A stretch of 64,000 nucleotides of DNA from positions 9,099,703 to 9,163,702 of the forward strand of contig CP016211.1 in the NCBI GenBank assembly GCA_001931535.1, written 5' to 3'. Position numbers and translations under genes: made by a program. This document shows, piece by piece, positions 43,665 through 52,648 of this stretch (position 1 is the first letter of the stretch; the number at the start of each line of letters is the position of its first letter). Source of the DNA: Minicystis rosea (GTDB taxonomy: Bacteria; Myxococcota_A; Polyangia; Polyangiales; Polyangiaceae). The notes under the pieces are model-generated. The model worked only from the letters and a program-made list of their open reading frames with translations. It had not been told where the DNA came from and ran no database searches.

Positions 43665-44591
43665 TCAGCCTGGGGCGCTCCGGCTGCGCGCCAGTGCGAG
43701 ATCGCGTATGGCATTGTTACCGAGGCTGGTGCCGCCTTCGGCGACAACCTGCCATTGAGATGCGGTCAACGTGACCCGCTTCAACATGAGGCGCAGCGTC
43801 TCTGCGATGAAGGCCGGAGACGCACCCGCGGTGAAGAGCAACGAGAGGGCCTCGTCGAGCGCGGCCTGCGACGTCTGCTCCGCTCGCTGCAAAACCTCCT
43901 GCGCCGCGTTCACCTTGCCCCGCGCGACGGCCTCGTGGAGGAGCTCTTTCGCCGACATCTTCTGCTTGCGCTCCCGCTCTGCCTGCTCGATTCGACTTCG
44001 CTCCTCTTGCCTGCGCTCTGCCTCTCGGTCCCGGAGCTCGAGATAGTAGTCGCCGAATCCCTCCTCCACGCGATAGTCGTCCGCGACGACGCGAGCAGCG
44101 TATTGGGTCGCCCAGGCCACGAGCGAAGCCGTGTGCAGGCGAAGCGGAGGCGAATCATCGTGGCAGATCTCGAACACCCGTCCGCTCACCGTATTCACGG
44201 CGAGCCCGTCGGAGTCGCGGCCGGCGAAGGGAAGCCAAGAATCCGAGAGCAGCTCGGCATTCGTGAGCCCAGACTCCGCCGCGGCCCGAGGGGTGTTGCG
44301 CAGATACTCGAGCGGGCTCGTGACGGTGTCCCTTTCGACGAGCGCTCGCTCGATCGAGTACAGGTCGAAGGCTCCGACGAAGCCGTTCATCTCCTCGTGT
44401 TGTCCATTGTGAAGCGACCACAAAGCGCGGAGGTCGCGCCCCAGCGAAAAACCGAGCTCCGCCTCGGCCTGCGACAGCCGCTCCGCGCTCGCGCCGGCCG
44501 CGAGGTTCTCGACCAAGAGCTCCGCGCCGTGCTCCGCCATCCATGCCTTGATCTGCTCGAAAGCCTCGATCAGCGACTCTTCCGGTTGCAT
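43665..44591 (-). CDS. SMI1/KNR4 (SUKH) family protein
   Basis: 308 residues from ATG 44591. Residues about 5-180 form an SMI1/KNR4 domain: SQAEAELGFSLGRDLRALWS, LHNGQHEEMNGFVGAFDLYS, LPFAGRDSDGLAVNTVSGRV. Then a charged coiled coil (ELRDREAERRQEERSRIEQA) and a helical C-terminus. Some family members are immunity proteins of contact-dependent toxins; others are cell-wall regulators. No toxin gene is adjacent, so its role is open. Confidence 0.9.
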   Translation of the reverse strand: MQPEESLIEAFEQIKAWMAEHGAELLVENLAAGASAERLSQAEAELGFSLGRDLRALWSLHNGQHEEMNGFVGAFDLYSIERALVERDTVTSPLEYLRNTPRAAAESGLTNAELLSDSWLPFAGRDSDGLAVNTVSGRVFEICHDDSPPLRLHTASLVAWATQYAARVVADDYRVEEGFGDYYLELRDREAERRQEERSRIEQAERERKQKMSAKELLHEAVARGKVNAAQEVLQRAEQTSQAALDEALSLLFTAGASPAFIAETLRLMLKRVTLTASQWQVVAEGGTSLGNNAIRDLALARSRSAPG

Positions 44592-45235
44592 GGGCCGATG
44601 CGTAGCGGAACCGCCCGCGCGTCGGCAAGCGCCTCGGATCGTCGTTCGGTACAGACCGGGACCCGGGGTGACAGGTTCCATGTGGCTGGGACGACGGCTG
44701 CGGAGGAAAGCCGTTGTCCTGGCAGGAAGTCTGTCCGGTGGATGAACGTGTTCGTTTCATCACCGAGGTCAATCCATCCCAAGAGTCGTTCGCGGCGTGC
44801 CGGCTCGAGCGGTTCGACGCCGAAACCATCCTCGCGGCGATCGACGAGCATCCCAGCGGACGGGCGTGTGTCCCATCGCCGTGGAGCCTGTGGCCGCTCG
44901 ATGGTGGACAATCCATATTTCGTATATCGCGCTCGGCATCGGAGCATCACGGACAGGATCACTCGGACGCTGTCCGCCGACGAACGGGAGATCGCCCCGA
45001 TTTCGCTCTAGCCGTCGAGCCCGGTTTCTCCACGGATTGCTTGACAGGATGTCTTTCCGAGACCTCACTTGTCGGGCGCTGCGCCCCGGAGTGCGCATCG
45101 CGATGACCATTTAGGCTTTGGCCGTCCGCTCCATCCGTAGAGAGGTACGTCGCGGGCGCCGGCACATCGACGTTTGCCGGCGACGGACGCACATCGTCCA
45201 TCAGCGGCCACGCCCAGCACCATCGAGGGGGAGCC
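44592..45235. other. intergenic region with an IS481-like transposase N-terminus
   Basis: From a TTG at 44714 the plus strand reads MSWQEVCPVDERVRFITEV, which looks like the first 19 residues of IS481-type transposases of myxobacteria; similarity then ends. The remainder of the 644 bases has no recognisable gene. The multicopper oxidase promoter should lie near its right end. Confidence 0.4.
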
Positions 45236-47041
45236 TTGAACTTCAAGAAGACCACAACGCTCGTAGCGCTCTTCGTCGCCGCCCACGCGAGCCCTGCCTT
45301 CGGTCAGACGCCGCTCGATCCGACGACGCTCACGAAATACATCGACGCGCTCCCGAAGCCGGCGCGGATCGTGGCGCAGAGTCCGAACAACCATTTCACC
45401 ATCACCATTTCCGAGTTCGAGCAGCAGCTCCACCAGCAGCTGCCGCCCACCACGGTATGGGGTTACAACGGCACGTACCCCGGGCCGACCATCGAGGCGT
45501 TCCGCTTCAAGCCGATCGCGGTGACCTACGAGAACGATCTGTTCGCGCCGACGCTCCTCGATCGCCTGCCGGTCGACCAGACCATCGATTGGGCCGATCC
45601 CTTCGGCGTCAGCCCGAGCTTCCAATCCTACTTCGGGCCCGTACCCGTGGTGACGCACCTGCACGGGGGAGAGAACGAGTCGTCGAACGACGGTAACCCC
45701 GAGGCGTGGTTCACCACGCTCTCCGCGGCGACCACGCCCGATTTCGATCCCGTCGGCCCGAAGTGGAGCAAGCTCACCTACGATTACCTGAATACGCAGC
45801 AGGCCACGACGCTCTGGTATCACGATCACGCTCTCGGCGTCACGAGGCTCAACGTGTGGGGCGGGCTCGCGGGCTTCTATCTCCTGCGCGATCCGGCCAA
45901 CGAGCCCAAGGATCTGCCGAGTGGCAATTTCGAGAGGGAGATCGTCATCCAGGACCGGCTCTTCGACACCGACGGTCAGCTTCGCTATCCCGTCAATCCG
46001 CCGAACCCGACCATTCACCCGTTTTGGACGCCGGAGGCGTTCGGCGACACCATCGTCGTCAACGGCAAGGTGTGGCCGTTCTTGGACGTCGAGCCGCGCA
46101 AGTATCGATTCCGCCTGCTCAACGGCTCCAATGCACGCTTCTACAACTTGAAGATCGACGGGAACCGGCCCTTCATCCAGATCGGCACCGACGGCGGCTA
46201 TCTCGACAAGCCCGTCGTGGTCCGACAGCTCCTCCTCGCGCCGGGCGAGCGCGCCGACGTGGTCATCGACTTCGGCGGGATCCCGAAGGGGACCAAAATC
46301 ATCCTGCGGAACGACGCGCGCGCTCCCTTCCCGGCCGGTGACTCGCCCGACCCGAACACGACGGGACAGATCATGCAGTTCCGCGTGACCGCATCGAGGT
46401 GCGCGGATCCGAGCAAGGTCCCGAACAACCTCAGGCCGAACGATCCCATCGTCCGGCTCCAGAACGCGCCGCTGACGCTGACGCGGACGCTGACGCTCAA
46501 CGAGGTGCTCGGACCGGGCGGGCCGACCGGGCTCTTTCTCGACGGCAAGACCTATGGCGCGCCCGTGAACGAAAAGCCGCTCGAAGGCACGACCGAGCTC
46601 TGGGAGATTGTCAATCTGACGGGTGACACCCACCCCATCCACCTGCACCTCGTGCAGTTCCAGATCCTGAATCGACAGCGCTTCAACGTGCCCGCGTACC
46701 AGCAGGTCTACGACGCCTTCAACCCCATCATCCCCGTTCCGCCGGGCGCTCCGTACTTCGCCCCGCCGGTCGCGCCCTTCTTCCTCTTGCCGGCACCGAA
46801 CGGCGCGCCGCAACCGCCGGCGCCGAACGAGAACGGGTGGAAGGACACCGTGCGCATGAACCCCGGCGAGGTCACCCGCATCCTGGCGCGCTTCGCGCCG
46901 CAGGATACGCCGGCCAACAAGGTCGATGGTCAATACCCCTTCTCGCCGGGGGACGGCCCTGGGTACGTGTGGCACTGCCATATCCTCGAGCACGAGGACA
47001 ACGAGATGATGCGCCCGCTCCGGGTGCGATCTCTGCCCTGA
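45236..47041 (+). CDS. multicopper oxidase (CotA/bilirubin-oxidase-like)
   Basis: 601 residues from a TTG at 45236 with GAGGGGGAG upstream. Signal peptide TTLVALFVAAHASPAFGQ. All four copper motifs are present: THLHGGENE, LWYHDHALGVTRLNVW, TGDTHPIHLHLVQFQ and YVWHCHILEHEDNEMMRP. The last supplies the type-1 Cys-His and an axial Met. Layout and length fit the CotA/phenoxazinone synthase group. It oxidises phenols or metal ions with O2 in the periplasm or outside. Substrate is unknown. It stands alone. Confidence 0.95.
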   Translation: MNFKKTTTLVALFVAAHASPAFGQTPLDPTTLTKYIDALPKPARIVAQSPNNHFTITISEFEQQLHQQLPPTTVWGYNGTYPGPTIEAFRFKPIAVTYENDLFAPTLLDRLPVDQTIDWADPFGVSPSFQSYFGPVPVVTHLHGGENESSNDGNPEAWFTTLSAATTPDFDPVGPKWSKLTYDYLNTQQATTLWYHDHALGVTRLNVWGGLAGFYLLRDPANEPKDLPSGNFEREIVIQDRLFDTDGQLRYPVNPPNPTIHPFWTPEAFGDTIVVNGKVWPFLDVEPRKYRFRLLNGSNARFYNLKIDGNRPFIQIGTDGGYLDKPVVVRQLLLAPGERADVVIDFGGIPKGTKIILRNDARAPFPAGDSPDPNTTGQIMQFRVTASRCADPSKVPNNLRPNDPIVRLQNAPLTLTRTLTLNEVLGPGGPTGLFLDGKTYGAPVNEKPLEGTTELWEIVNLTGDTHPIHLHLVQFQILNRQRFNVPAYQQVYDAFNPIIPVPPGAPYFAPPVAPFFLLPAPNGAPQPPAPNENGWKDTVRMNPGEVTRILARFAPQDTPANKVDGQYPFSPGDGPGYVWHCHILEHEDNEMMRPLRVRSLP

Positions 47042-47069
47042 TTCACGCCGCAGGGACTCGCGTCCCCGC

Positions 47070-47096
47070 CGCCCCAGCGGCAAAGCCGCTGGGGCG
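47070..47096 (+). terminator. hairpin after the multicopper oxidase gene
   Basis: A perfect 12-bp GC-rich stem (47070-47081 with 47085-47096) and an AAA loop, 29 bases beyond the stop. No T run follows. Probable transcription end for the oxidase. Confidence 0.65.
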
Positions 47097-47224
47097 CCCC
47101 GCGCCATGTCGTCGACGCCTCATCGCCGGGCTCTCGCCGGGAGAGCGCGGACGGCGCGTCGGGTACCGTGGGGCGGCGGTCTGAAATTTCCCGCCGCCGG
47201 CTCGGCCTTCCGTAGACTCGCGCC

Positions 47225-47779
47225 ATGGGGCTCTTGACCTTCGGAATCAACGTGACGCTGGACGGGTGCTGCGATCATCGCGAGGGGATCGCGGACGATG
47301 AGCTGCACGACTACTTCACGCAGCTGATGGATGAAGCCGGAGCGATGCTCTTCGGGCGCATCACGTACGAGCTCATGGAGGACGCCTGGCCGGCGGTGGC
47401 GCGCGACGAGAACGCGCCACGAGCGATGCTGGAGTGGGCACGCAAGCTGGAAGCCAAGCCGAAGTACGTGGTGTCGGCCTCGCGGCGCGACTTCCCGTGG
47501 AGCAACACCTTCCGCGTCGAGGGGGATTTGCACGAGGCCGTGCGGCAGCTCAAGGAGAAGACCCCGCGAGGCGTGCTCGTGGGCAGCCCCGCGCTCTCCG
47601 CGGCGCTCGAGCGGATGGGGCTGATCGATGAGTACCGTCTCGTCGTCCACCCGATCATCGCCGGTCATGGGCCGACCTTGTTTCAAGGCCTGGAGCCCTC
47701 GCGGCAACTCGAGCTCCTCTCGACGACGCGCCTGAAGTCCGGCGCGATGGCGCTGCACTACCGCCGCAAAGCGGGATGA
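47225..47779 (+). CDS. RibD C-terminal/dihydrofolate reductase-fold protein
   Basis: 184 residues. Typical blocks: FGINVTLDGCCDHREGIADD, GAMLFGRITYELMEDAWP, PKYVVSASRRDFPWSN, GVLVGSPALSAALERMGLID and EYRLVVHPIIAGHGPTLF. These NADPH-binding reductases act on pteridine-like or other small substrates; the actual reaction is unknown. It stands alone. Confidence 0.93.
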   Translation: MGLLTFGINVTLDGCCDHREGIADDELHDYFTQLMDEAGAMLFGRITYELMEDAWPAVARDENAPRAMLEWARKLEAKPKYVVSASRRDFPWSNTFRVEGDLHEAVRQLKEKTPRGVLVGSPALSAALERMGLIDEYRLVVHPIIAGHGPTLFQGLEPSRQLELLSTTRLKSGAMALHYRRKAG

Positions 47780-47810
47780 TATCATCGAGTCACGGAAGCG
47801 CTCACGCCAA

Positions 47811-47862
47811 AGGTGCTTGCCGCTCGCGTCGAGCTTGGCGAGGAAGATGTCAGGGCCGCTCG
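47811..47862 (-). repeat. fragment of SBBP repeat gene
   Basis: The minus strand reads GPDIFLAKLDASGKHLWRER, a piece of an SBBP repeat, with near-identical DNA around AAGGTGCTTGCCGCTCGCGT at 15672. No enclosing gene. Confidence 0.7.
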
Positions 47863-47882
47863 ACGGTGAGTGGCCCGCTCGT

Positions 47883-48833
47883 CTATTCGAATTTGGTCTT
47901 CTTCTGGGAGGTCCGATCCTCCTCGCGCTTGCGGAGCTTTTCTTCATAGAGCTTCTCGAGCTTCTTCTTGGGCGGTCCGACGACGCTCTTGAGGACGCGG
48001 TGGAAGTCGAGCGGGCTCGTATCGGAGCTCTGCCACTTGTATTTGTTCTCGAGGTGGCGCTTCACCTGGCCGAAGTTCTCCGGCTTTTTGAGGAACTCGT
48101 ACGTGCTGTCACGCATCGGGCTCAACCCCTGGCTCCCCCACTCGTCCGTCCGTGAGTCGTTGTAGAGATCCTGCTCCGTCGTGACGGCGACGTAGATGTG
48201 CTGGTCTTGCCAGTACATCTTGTCCTCGGGCGGCATCGTGCTCTGGTCGAGCGTGTGAGTCGCGGTCACCTGCAACACGCTCGATTTGAGGTTGCCCGCG
48301 GCCATCAGTCGGTTCGTCGCTGACGAGCTCAGGAGCTGGCTGTCAATCTGCCCACCCAACTTGGTGCTGTCCTTGATGACCCAGATGTCGAACGACGTTG
48401 GGATCCGGTAGTCGGCCCAGTCGAAGATCTCTTCCTTGGTCAGCCGTCCGAACTGGTGATTGAAATTGTTGTCGGTGCTCCCGTACGTGAGGAAAGCGAC
48501 GAAGATCCGGTCCTTGGTACCATCCAGGGTGCTGCTGAGCGACGTCTCCATCTTTCGCCAGGTCCCGGTGGATTGCCAGTTGTGATACTGAGGGACGATA
48601 TTCTCTTGGATGTCGGGGCCACCCAGCTCGAGGGCCATGATGTGGCCCTTGTCGAAGGGCGTCCGATCCATCGGGAACTGCGAGACGGGATCGGGAGGGC
48701 TGTCGCGACCGCGAGTGGCCTGGACGCGCACGCTGCCGAAGAGCATCACGGGCCGATCGCTGCCATTGAAGGTATCCATGACGATGTAGCAGGGGCCGTT
48801 CGACCCCGACGCCTTGACGTAGTGATCTTTCAT
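47883..48833 (-). CDS. DNA/RNA non-specific endonuclease-like protein
   Basis: 316 residues from ATG 48833 (an upstream start at 48893 is possible). Residues 55-87 read PMDRTPFDKGHIMALELGG then DIQENIVPQYHNWQ, matching the D-R-G-H ... N motif of the NUC1/Serratia nuclease (beta-beta-alpha-metal) family with DKGH; His64 would be the base and Asn78 the Mg2+ ligand. The rest is Lys-rich and less conserved. No signal peptide is visible, so it could be an effector exported by another route, or a truncated toxin module. No immunity gene was identified next to it. Confidence 0.8.
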   Translation of the reverse strand: MKDHYVKASGSNGPCYIVMDTFNGSDRPVMLFGSVRVQATRGRDSPPDPVSQFPMDRTPFDKGHIMALELGGPDIQENIVPQYHNWQSTGTWRKMETSLSSTLDGTKDRIFVAFLTYGSTDNNFNHQFGRLTKEEIFDWADYRIPTSFDIWVIKDSTKLGGQIDSQLLSSSATNRLMAAGNLKSSVLQVTATHTLDQSTMPPEDKMYWQDQHIYVAVTTEQDLYNDSRTDEWGSQGLSPMRDSTYEFLKKPENFGQVKRHLENKYKWQSSDTSPLDFHRVLKSVVGPPKKKLEKLYEEKLRKREEDRTSQKKTKFE

Positions 48834-49336
48834 GTGTCGACCAGCCGGAGGCCCGGCGCTCTCTTCGCGCCTCGAAGGGGCTATCGCCATCACGGGCGAT
48901 ACACGTCGGCCAGAAGTACTTCAATCACTCAAATGGGCTATCGAGGCGCGGACCAAGGTTGTGATCGAGTCGCACGGACGGCATCCGGTGAAAGCCATTG
49001 TCACCAAGTCCATGGGACGACGGAAAGAGTGACTGTGACGTCTCTCGACGGCGAACATCAGGTGCTCTCTGCTCATCGTGATTGGAGCGGCAACACCGGG
49101 CCCCCCGAAGGCGCTCCGAGCGGCCGGTGGCTTGTCCGCGAGCGGTTCGGCGAGCTCTTCGAGGACGAGGAGCGTGCGCCGCGCTCGGGGGAGCCGGAAG
49201 AGCCTGCAAGCGCGTTGACGATAGTGGCTCGGGACGCGGCTGCGCCTCCCTGCTCGGGTTGCGAGCGCGGGGCCACGGGACCATGAAGCGGTCGTATCGA
49301 AACACGATACGATTGCTGAGCTGGGAGGGAGCCATC
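48834..49336. other. intergenic region
   Basis: 503 bases. The only recognisable piece is a short minus-strand relic near 48945-48980 (VRLDHNLGPRL, cf. the relic at 29144). The hemerythrin operator lies at its right end. Confidence 0.4.
49292..49312. promoter_or_regulatory. probable operator of the hemerythrin gene
   Basis: Perfect inverted repeat TCGTATCG-AAACA-CGATACGA, 24 bases upstream of the hemerythrin ATG. A similar site TTGTATCG-6 bp-CGATACAA lies upstream of the DoxX unit at 50147. The GTATCG/CGATAC arms suggest a shared dimeric repressor; the AT-edged short arms would suit an Rrf2-type regulator. Inference. Confidence 0.6.
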
Positions 49337-50050
49337 ATGGCCAGGGAACGCGAGCCGCGCCGTACCTTCCTCATCGCCGCGGGGCTCACGGGTGCGGGTA
49401 CGCTCCTCATGGCGAGCGCGAACGCAGCAGCAGGTCCAGCCAAGGTCGCCGGTCCGCGGAGAGCCGAAGAGGAGGTCTCGCCGGTCGAGGATCTGATGCG
49501 CGAGCACGGCGTCCTGCGACGCGTGCTCCTCGTTTACGACGAGCTCGTCCGGCGCATCGAGGGCCGACACCCGTTCCCGTTCGAGGTCCTCGGCGCGGCG
49601 GCGGGCATCATCCGGCGCTTCATCGAGGACTACCACGAGAAGCTCGAAGAGGAGCTCGTGTTCCCACGCTTCGAGAAGGCGGGCCAGCTGGTCGATCTCG
49701 TGAGCGTGCTTCGCCGCCAGCACAAGGCCGGGAGGCGCGTCACCGACGTGATCGTCGCGTCCGCCTCGCCGACCGCCGCACATCGCGCGGACGTGGGCAT
49801 CACGCTCGTGAACGCGCTGGAGGCGTTCGCGCGGATGTACCGGCCGCACGCAGCGCGCGAGGACACCGTCCTGTTCCCCGAGCTCCGGCCGCTCGTCGGC
49901 GCCAAGGAGTACGACGCGCTCGGCGAAACCTTCGAGGAGAAGGAGCACGAGCTCTTCGGCCCGAAGGGGTTCGAGGGCGTGGTCGCCGAAGTCGCGCAGC
50001 TCGAGGAAGCGCTCGGCATTCACGATCTCGCCAAGCTCACCCCGACGTGA
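49337..50050 (+). CDS. Tat-exported hemerythrin-domain protein
   Basis: 237 residues from ATG 49337 with GGGAGGGAG upstream. A twin-arginine signal (EPRRTFLIAAGLTGAGTLLM) ends near ANAAA. The hemerythrin cation-binding fold has REHGVLRR (His57), DYHEKLEEELVFPRF (His100, Glu104), RRQHKAG (His129) and RPHAAREDTVLFPEL (His171, Glu175), enough for a di-iron site. Bacterial members bind O2 or nitric oxide or support iron-sulfur repair; a Tat-exported one is expected in the periplasm. Confidence 0.92.
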   Translation: MAREREPRRTFLIAAGLTGAGTLLMASANAAAGPAKVAGPRRAEEEVSPVEDLMREHGVLRRVLLVYDELVRRIEGRHPFPFEVLGAAAGIIRRFIEDYHEKLEEELVFPRFEKAGQLVDLVSVLRRQHKAGRRVTDVIVASASPTAAHRADVGITLVNALEAFARMYRPHAAREDTVLFPELRPLVGAKEYDALGETFEEKEHELFGPKGFEGVVAEVAQLEEALGIHDLAKLTPT

Positions 50051-50146
50051 CGTTCGCGGCGCTGACGTGCGTTCGTCGCCACCGCGACGGCCATCGGCCT
50101 CGTCGTCGACGCGGTCCGCATGCCCGTCGATGGGCTCCATCGAGAC

Positions 50147-50168
50147 TTGTATCGAGTTTCCGATACAA
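50147..50168. promoter_or_regulatory. probable operator of the leader-DoxX unit
   Basis: Inverted repeat TTGTATCG-6 bp-CGATACAA, 22 bases upstream of the leader ATG. Half sites equal those upstream of the hemerythrin gene, but the spacer is one base longer. Confidence 0.6.
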
Positions 50169-50190
50169 CCTACGGAACGGAGCATCGACC

Positions 50191-50253
50191 ATGAGCATCA
50201 AGCGTCATCGAAGCCTCGCCCCTCTCGTCCCCGCGCTGGCCAGGCCGCGATGA
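50191..50253 (+). CDS. 20-residue leader peptide
   Basis: MSIKRHRSLAPLVPALARPR, with CGGAG upstream. Its stop overlaps the DoxX start (ATGA), so DoxX translation is likely coupled to it. It is basic and Pro-rich; it could be only a translational coupler. Confidence 0.45.
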   Translation: MSIKRHRSLAPLVPALARPR

Positions 50254-50711
50254 GCACGCCTCGGGATCTGTGGCGACGGATCGCGGGGACGCGGGCCCCG
50301 GCGGCAACGCTCGCCGTTCGCCTCGCGGTCGGATGCATCTTTCTGTCGGAGGGGATCCAGAAGTTCCTCTTCCCAGCCGAGCTCGGCGTGGGCCGCTTCA
50401 TCAAGATCGGTCTCCCAGCGCCGGGGTTCCTCGCGCCGTTCGTCGGCGTCGTCGAGATCGGCTGCGGGTTGCTCGTCCTCGCCGGTCTCGCGACGCGGCT
50501 CGCCGCCGTGCCGCTCGTGATCGACATGCTCGTCGCCATCGCCACGACGAAGATCCCAATCCTGCTCCACCGCGGCTTCTGGGCGATGGCCCACGAGGCG
50601 CGCACCGACTTCGCGATGCTGCTGGGAGCCGTCTTCCTCGTCGCCGCCGGCGCCGGACCGTGGTCGCTCGACGCCAAGCTAGCTCCGCCGGATGGCCCTG
50701 GCGGTGACTGA
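50250..50711 (+). CDS. DoxX family membrane protein
   Basis: 153 residues from ATG 50250. Four membrane segments: LAVRLAVGCIFLSEGIQKFL, FLAPFVGVVEIGCGLLVLAG, LAAVPLVIDMLVAIATTKIP and FAMLLGAVFLVAAGAGPWSL. DoxX/MauD-like proteins act in thiol-redox balance and oxidative stress in other bacteria. The operator next to it resembles that of hemerythrin, so both may respond to the same redox or NO signal. Confidence 0.9.
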   Translation: MSTPRDLWRRIAGTRAPAATLAVRLAVGCIFLSEGIQKFLFPAELGVGRFIKIGLPAPGFLAPFVGVVEIGCGLLVLAGLATRLAAVPLVIDMLVAIATTKIPILLHRGFWAMAHEARTDFAMLLGAVFLVAAGAGPWSLDAKLAPPDGPGGD

Positions 50712-50780
50712 GCCTACTGCCGGCGGTACGTGTGCTCGATCCATCCGTGCGACGGCCTCGCGCGCACCGTACGCGCGGAG

Positions 50781-50835
50781 AGCTCGAGGGCCGGCGCCCT
50801 TTTGCCGAAGTCGGGATCTACGTCATGGTCCCCCA
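50781..50835. repeat. 55-bp dispersed repeat, copy 2
   Basis: Nearly identical to 33000-33054. Minus strand reads VGDHDVDPDFGKRAPALELS. It lies after the DoxX gene without an enclosing gene. Confidence 0.8.
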
Positions 50836-50952
50836 CTGAAAGGCAGCGAGCCCTCGTTGACCTTGCGACGCGAGCGGCGAGACTTCGGTGGATGTCAGAG
50901 GCCATCAACAACGGGTGCATCGAGCCGGGCGAAGGCTTCACATCGTGGGCAC

Positions 50953-51381
50953 CTAAGCGCAGGCTCCATCAAAAAGGCAGACGCCGCTGCAGCACTCGGA
51001 GTCGCCGCCGCACGGTTCATCGACGTTCTTTTGGCCAGGGAGGCAGCACTCCCCCTTTTGGCAGGTTTGCGATGCGTGGCAGTGGAGCCCACAGCCACCG
51101 CAGTTGTTCGGGTCCGTTTCGATCTCCCGGCAGACGCTGTGAGGGAACGGCGTCGCTCCTGCGTAGCAGCAGCCGAGGCCCGGGTCGCACACGAACGTAC
51201 TGCCCGAACAGATTGCCCCGACCCCGACCGCCTGCTCCGCCTCGCCGACCGACTCCGACGCACCGGCAGCCGGATCCTCACCCCCCGATTCCGCCGGCGC
51301 GGCGGTGCACGCCGCCATCGTCCCTGCTACCAACCATGCTGAAAGCCAGCATGCTCCGAACGTGACGCTCCACAGTTTCAT
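50953..51381 (-). CDS. Cys-rich lipoprotein
   Basis: 142 residues from ATG 51381 with GAGGAG upstream. Signal FGACWLSAWLVAGTMAACTA with lipobox MAAC. The mature part has about 18 Cys, including the myxobacterial block DPNNCGGCGLHCHASQTCQK and SECCSGVCLFDGACA. Exported, disulphide-rich, unknown function. Confidence 0.85.
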   Translation of the reverse strand: MKLWSVTFGACWLSAWLVAGTMAACTAAPAESGGEDPAAGASESVGEAEQAVGVGAICSGSTFVCDPGLGCCYAGATPFPHSVCREIETDPNNCGGCGLHCHASQTCQKGECCLPGQKNVDEPCGGDSECCSGVCLFDGACA

Positions 51382-51620
51382 CGCAGTCTCCTCGTCATGG
51401 ATTAGGACTCTTCCCGTTGCCGTCTCCACGACGTGGAGCAGCAGGGGCACGTCCGAGCCTAACTGGTTTTCGCAGCGAGGATCGTGAGCGGTGCGTGAGC
51501 AAATGATGAGCCGACCCGTGGCGAGAAACCTCGCCGCGGCCGGCGTCGAGCCGCGCGCCCTTGCTTCGAGCGCACGTTTCGGCTCACCTCGCGCCATCAC
51601 CGAGGAAGAGGGAGGATCGC

Positions 51621-52193
51621 ATGACCGACACATTTCGCATCAGGCGCATCACCGAGCCCGATCCGGCGGTCGTCGAAGCGCTGGCCGACGTGACCCAGGA
51701 CGTCGTGGAAGGCGGCGCATCGGTGGGCTTCATGCTGCCCTTGCCGCGCGCCCGCGCCGTCGGATTCTGGAGGGACTGCCTCACGGCGGTCACCCGCGGC
51801 GAGCGCATCCTGCTGGTTGCCGAAGAAATCGAGAGCGGCACGATCGTCGGCACGGTGCAGGTCATCGTGGCGATGCCCGACAACCAGCCTCACCGCGGCG
51901 ACATCGCCAAGATGCAGGTCCACCGGCGAGCGCGTCGAAAGGGCCTCGGCGCCGCCCTGATGCGCGCCGCCGAGACCGAGGCCCGCGGCGCCGGCAAGAC
52001 GGTGCTGGTGCTCGACACCGTCACCGGCGGCGACGCAGAACGGCTCTACACCCGCCTCGGCTGGGTCCGCGTGGGGGAGATCCCCGACTACGCGCTCTGG
52101 CCCCGCGGGGGACTCTGCAGCACCACGCTGTTCTATCGAAGGCTCGCCGATGCGTCACCCCCCGTCCTCGAACCGCCGACCCGAGACCCGTAG
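51621..52193 (+). CDS. GNAT family N-acetyltransferase
   Basis: 190 residues from ATG 51621 with GGGAGG upstream. Acetyl-CoA loop: MQVHRRARRKGLGAALMRAA; also LVAEEIESGTIVGTVQVI before it and the C-terminal LYTRLGWVRVGEIPDYAL. Cytosolic; transfers an acetyl group to an amine of unknown identity. No linked genes. Confidence 0.93.
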   Translation: MTDTFRIRRITEPDPAVVEALADVTQDVVEGGASVGFMLPLPRARAVGFWRDCLTAVTRGERILLVAEEIESGTIVGTVQVIVAMPDNQPHRGDIAKMQVHRRARRKGLGAALMRAAETEARGAGKTVLVLDTVTGGDAERLYTRLGWVRVGEIPDYALWPRGGLCSTTLFYRRLADASPPVLEPPTRDP

Positions 52194-52281
52194 ATGGCCC
52201 ATCACGGGATCGACATCAACGCTCGATACTTCGGCTGCTCCCACCATGGTTCTTCGGACGAGGGATGAGCGCTTCGGTCAT

Positions 52282-52620
52282 TCATGGGTGAGGGCGCTCT
52301 TCGGGCGCCGCCTGGATCGTGAATTCGAGGGTGTACCGTCCAGGTGCAGGGGTGTGGTCGACGGCGCTCAACGAGCATGGCTCGCCGGCCTCGACGCGGC
52401 GCTTGAACTCTTCGAGCACGCGCAGGAGCACGACGATCGTGCGAAAGGATGCGAGGCGGGCGCGCTCGGTGCGAGAAGCGCGAGCATCCAGCGCGGAGAG
52501 GCTTGCTCGGGCGAGGGCGATGCGCAGCTCACGCAGCTCGTGCACCGCAGGAATCGTGAGCTCCTCGCGCACCGGGGGAATTCGTCGCCGTTGGTCAAGG
52601 GACGCTTCATCTCGCGACAC
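52282..52620 (-). CDS. small protein downstream of a sigma factor
   Basis: 112 residues from a GTG at 52620 (the frame is open up to 52692, overlapping the sigma gene). ELTIPAVHELRELRIALARA and RTIVVLLRVLEEFKRRVEAG suggest helices; the end VDHTPAPGRYTLEFTIQ is beta. It is the third gene of the 53619-52282 set. Not recognised. Confidence 0.55.
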   Translation of the reverse strand: MSRDEASLDQRRRIPPVREELTIPAVHELRELRIALARASLSALDARASRTERARLASFRTIVVLLRVLEEFKRRVEAGEPCSLSAVDHTPAPGRYTLEFTIQAAPEERPHP

Positions 52621-52648
52621 CGCGTCTGCCAGGCCGGCGTCGCCGAGA

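Noticed and set aside
45065..47107. 680-codon minus-strand frame opposite the multicopper oxidase
   Set aside because: Antisense shadow; all copper motifs are on the plus strand.
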